Origin: Haloimpatiens lingqiaonensis
GTDB lineage: Bacteria; Bacillota; Clostridia; Clostridiales; Clostridiaceae
Assembly (NCBI RefSeq): GCF_044502415.1
Contig: NZ_CP172402.1
Direction: 5' to 3' (one strand)
Length of the DNA: 64,000 nt
Below are positions 63,740 through 64,000 of this stretch, piece after piece; positions within the stretch are counted from its first letter, which is position 1, and each line of letters opens with the position of its first letter. The notes below the pieces were generated by a model, which saw nothing but the letters and a program-made list of their open reading frames with translations, was not told the origin of the DNA and searched no databases. Made by a program: the position numbers and the translations under genes.

Positions 63740-64000
63740 TTTTATGCCACCTACCTTTATGCCCAGCAGCATGGTTATTGCCTTTTTGGTATTCAGCCCA
63801 AGCTTCACGTCTTTCTTCGGTCCATGCATCAGTTCTGGCAGTTGATTCCCATTTTTGATGAACTATCTGTCCATCGTAAAAATGAAATATTAATTCATCT
63901 TGACCTTTAACTACGATTTTTTCTATTTCTTCTAGGAATATATCTTCATCAAATTCTTCAAGTCCAAGAACCATAGCAGAATATTTTTCAAGAACTTTTT
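63723..64000 (-). CDS. C-terminal part of a second serine recombinase (runs off the window)
   Basis: An open frame enters from the right edge (KVLEKYSAMVLGLEEFDEDI) and ends at 63723. IEKIVVKGQDELIFHFYDGQ and TDAWTEERREAWAEYQKGN resemble C-terminal tails of large serine recombinases. There is an internal ATG at 63974, but the frame is open beyond it, so it is most likely the end of a longer gene. Overlaps the next recombinase by 17 bp, as in tandem recombinase modules. Confidence 0.7.
   Translation of the reverse strand, partial: KVLEKYSAMVLGLEEFDEDIFLEEIEKIVVKGQDELIFHFYDGQIVHQKWESTARTDAWTEERREAWAEYQKGNNHAAGHKGRWHKNDKDS

Overview
The window is strongly A+T-rich chromosomal DNA of a Gram-positive anaerobe, most likely a Clostridium of the botulinum/sporogenes type. 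The evidence is a complete six-gene Rnf complex (rnfCDGEAB), Shine-Dalgarno sites ahead of nearly every gene, GTG/TTG starts, a cysteine T-box and clostridial-type small proteins. The species is an inference from gene content, not a match. No rRNA, tRNA or CRISPR array was seen.

Positions 1-30,700 are mostly core genome. They hold an M29 aminopeptidase, a VanZ-like protein, a YfcE-type phosphodiesterase, a PAP2 phosphatase, a SpoU rRNA methylase, a decayed patatin, a Nudix hydrolase and a BFD-like ferredoxin domain. A redox-energy block follows (9.0-21.3 kb): ApbE flavin transferase, a NusG-II protein and a Gx-transporter protein. The last two are now separated by an ISL3-type insertion with a clean 8-bp target duplication. 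The rnf operon lies on the opposite strand, and a second membrane FMN-binding protein lies beyond it. ApbE is expected to flavinylate RnfG, RnfD and probably the extra FMN protein. Next come a NatAB-type ABC exporter and cysK-cysE behind a T-box whose specifier codon reads TGC (Cys). A 130-bp dispersed, strongly foldable repeat occurs in four full copies (two in tandem) and two fragments across this part.

Positions 27.7-59 kb form a defence and mobile-DNA island. It contains an AAA/PD-(D/E)XK protein, a nuclease-helicase fusion, and a three-gene cassette of AddA-like UvrD helicase, large AddB-like iron-sulfur protein and second UvrD helicase. It also contains a DNA methylase divergent from a conserved hypothetical, a DpnII (GATC) restriction-modification set, an Mrr-like nuclease, an HsdR fragment, an AlbA_2-type ATPase, an Rpn-type nuclease, a truncated MmeI-like enzyme and an unrecognised protein with nuclease-like motifs. 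Two 1611-bp copies of one DDE insertion sequence, in opposite orientation and each with its own 9-bp duplication, bracket 9.6 kb of this island. One copy splits the AddA-like helicase. The AddB-like gene and the dpnM methylase each carry a one-base change in a T tract that breaks the frame.

Positions 57.6-64 kb carry an IS110-family transposase with a long non-coding leader (bridge-RNA candidate), a hypothetical protein, a compact three-gene operon with a GIY-YIG nuclease, and two overlapping serine recombinases that run off the window edge. They suggest the end of an integrated element.

The best candidate for an undescribed system is the AddA-like / AddB-like / UvrD cassette at 34.4-42.7 kb. 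Its AddB-like subunit keeps the four cysteines of an Fe-S staple but shows no recognisable nuclease core. The GIY-YIG operon at 60.3-62.1 kb is the second candidate.
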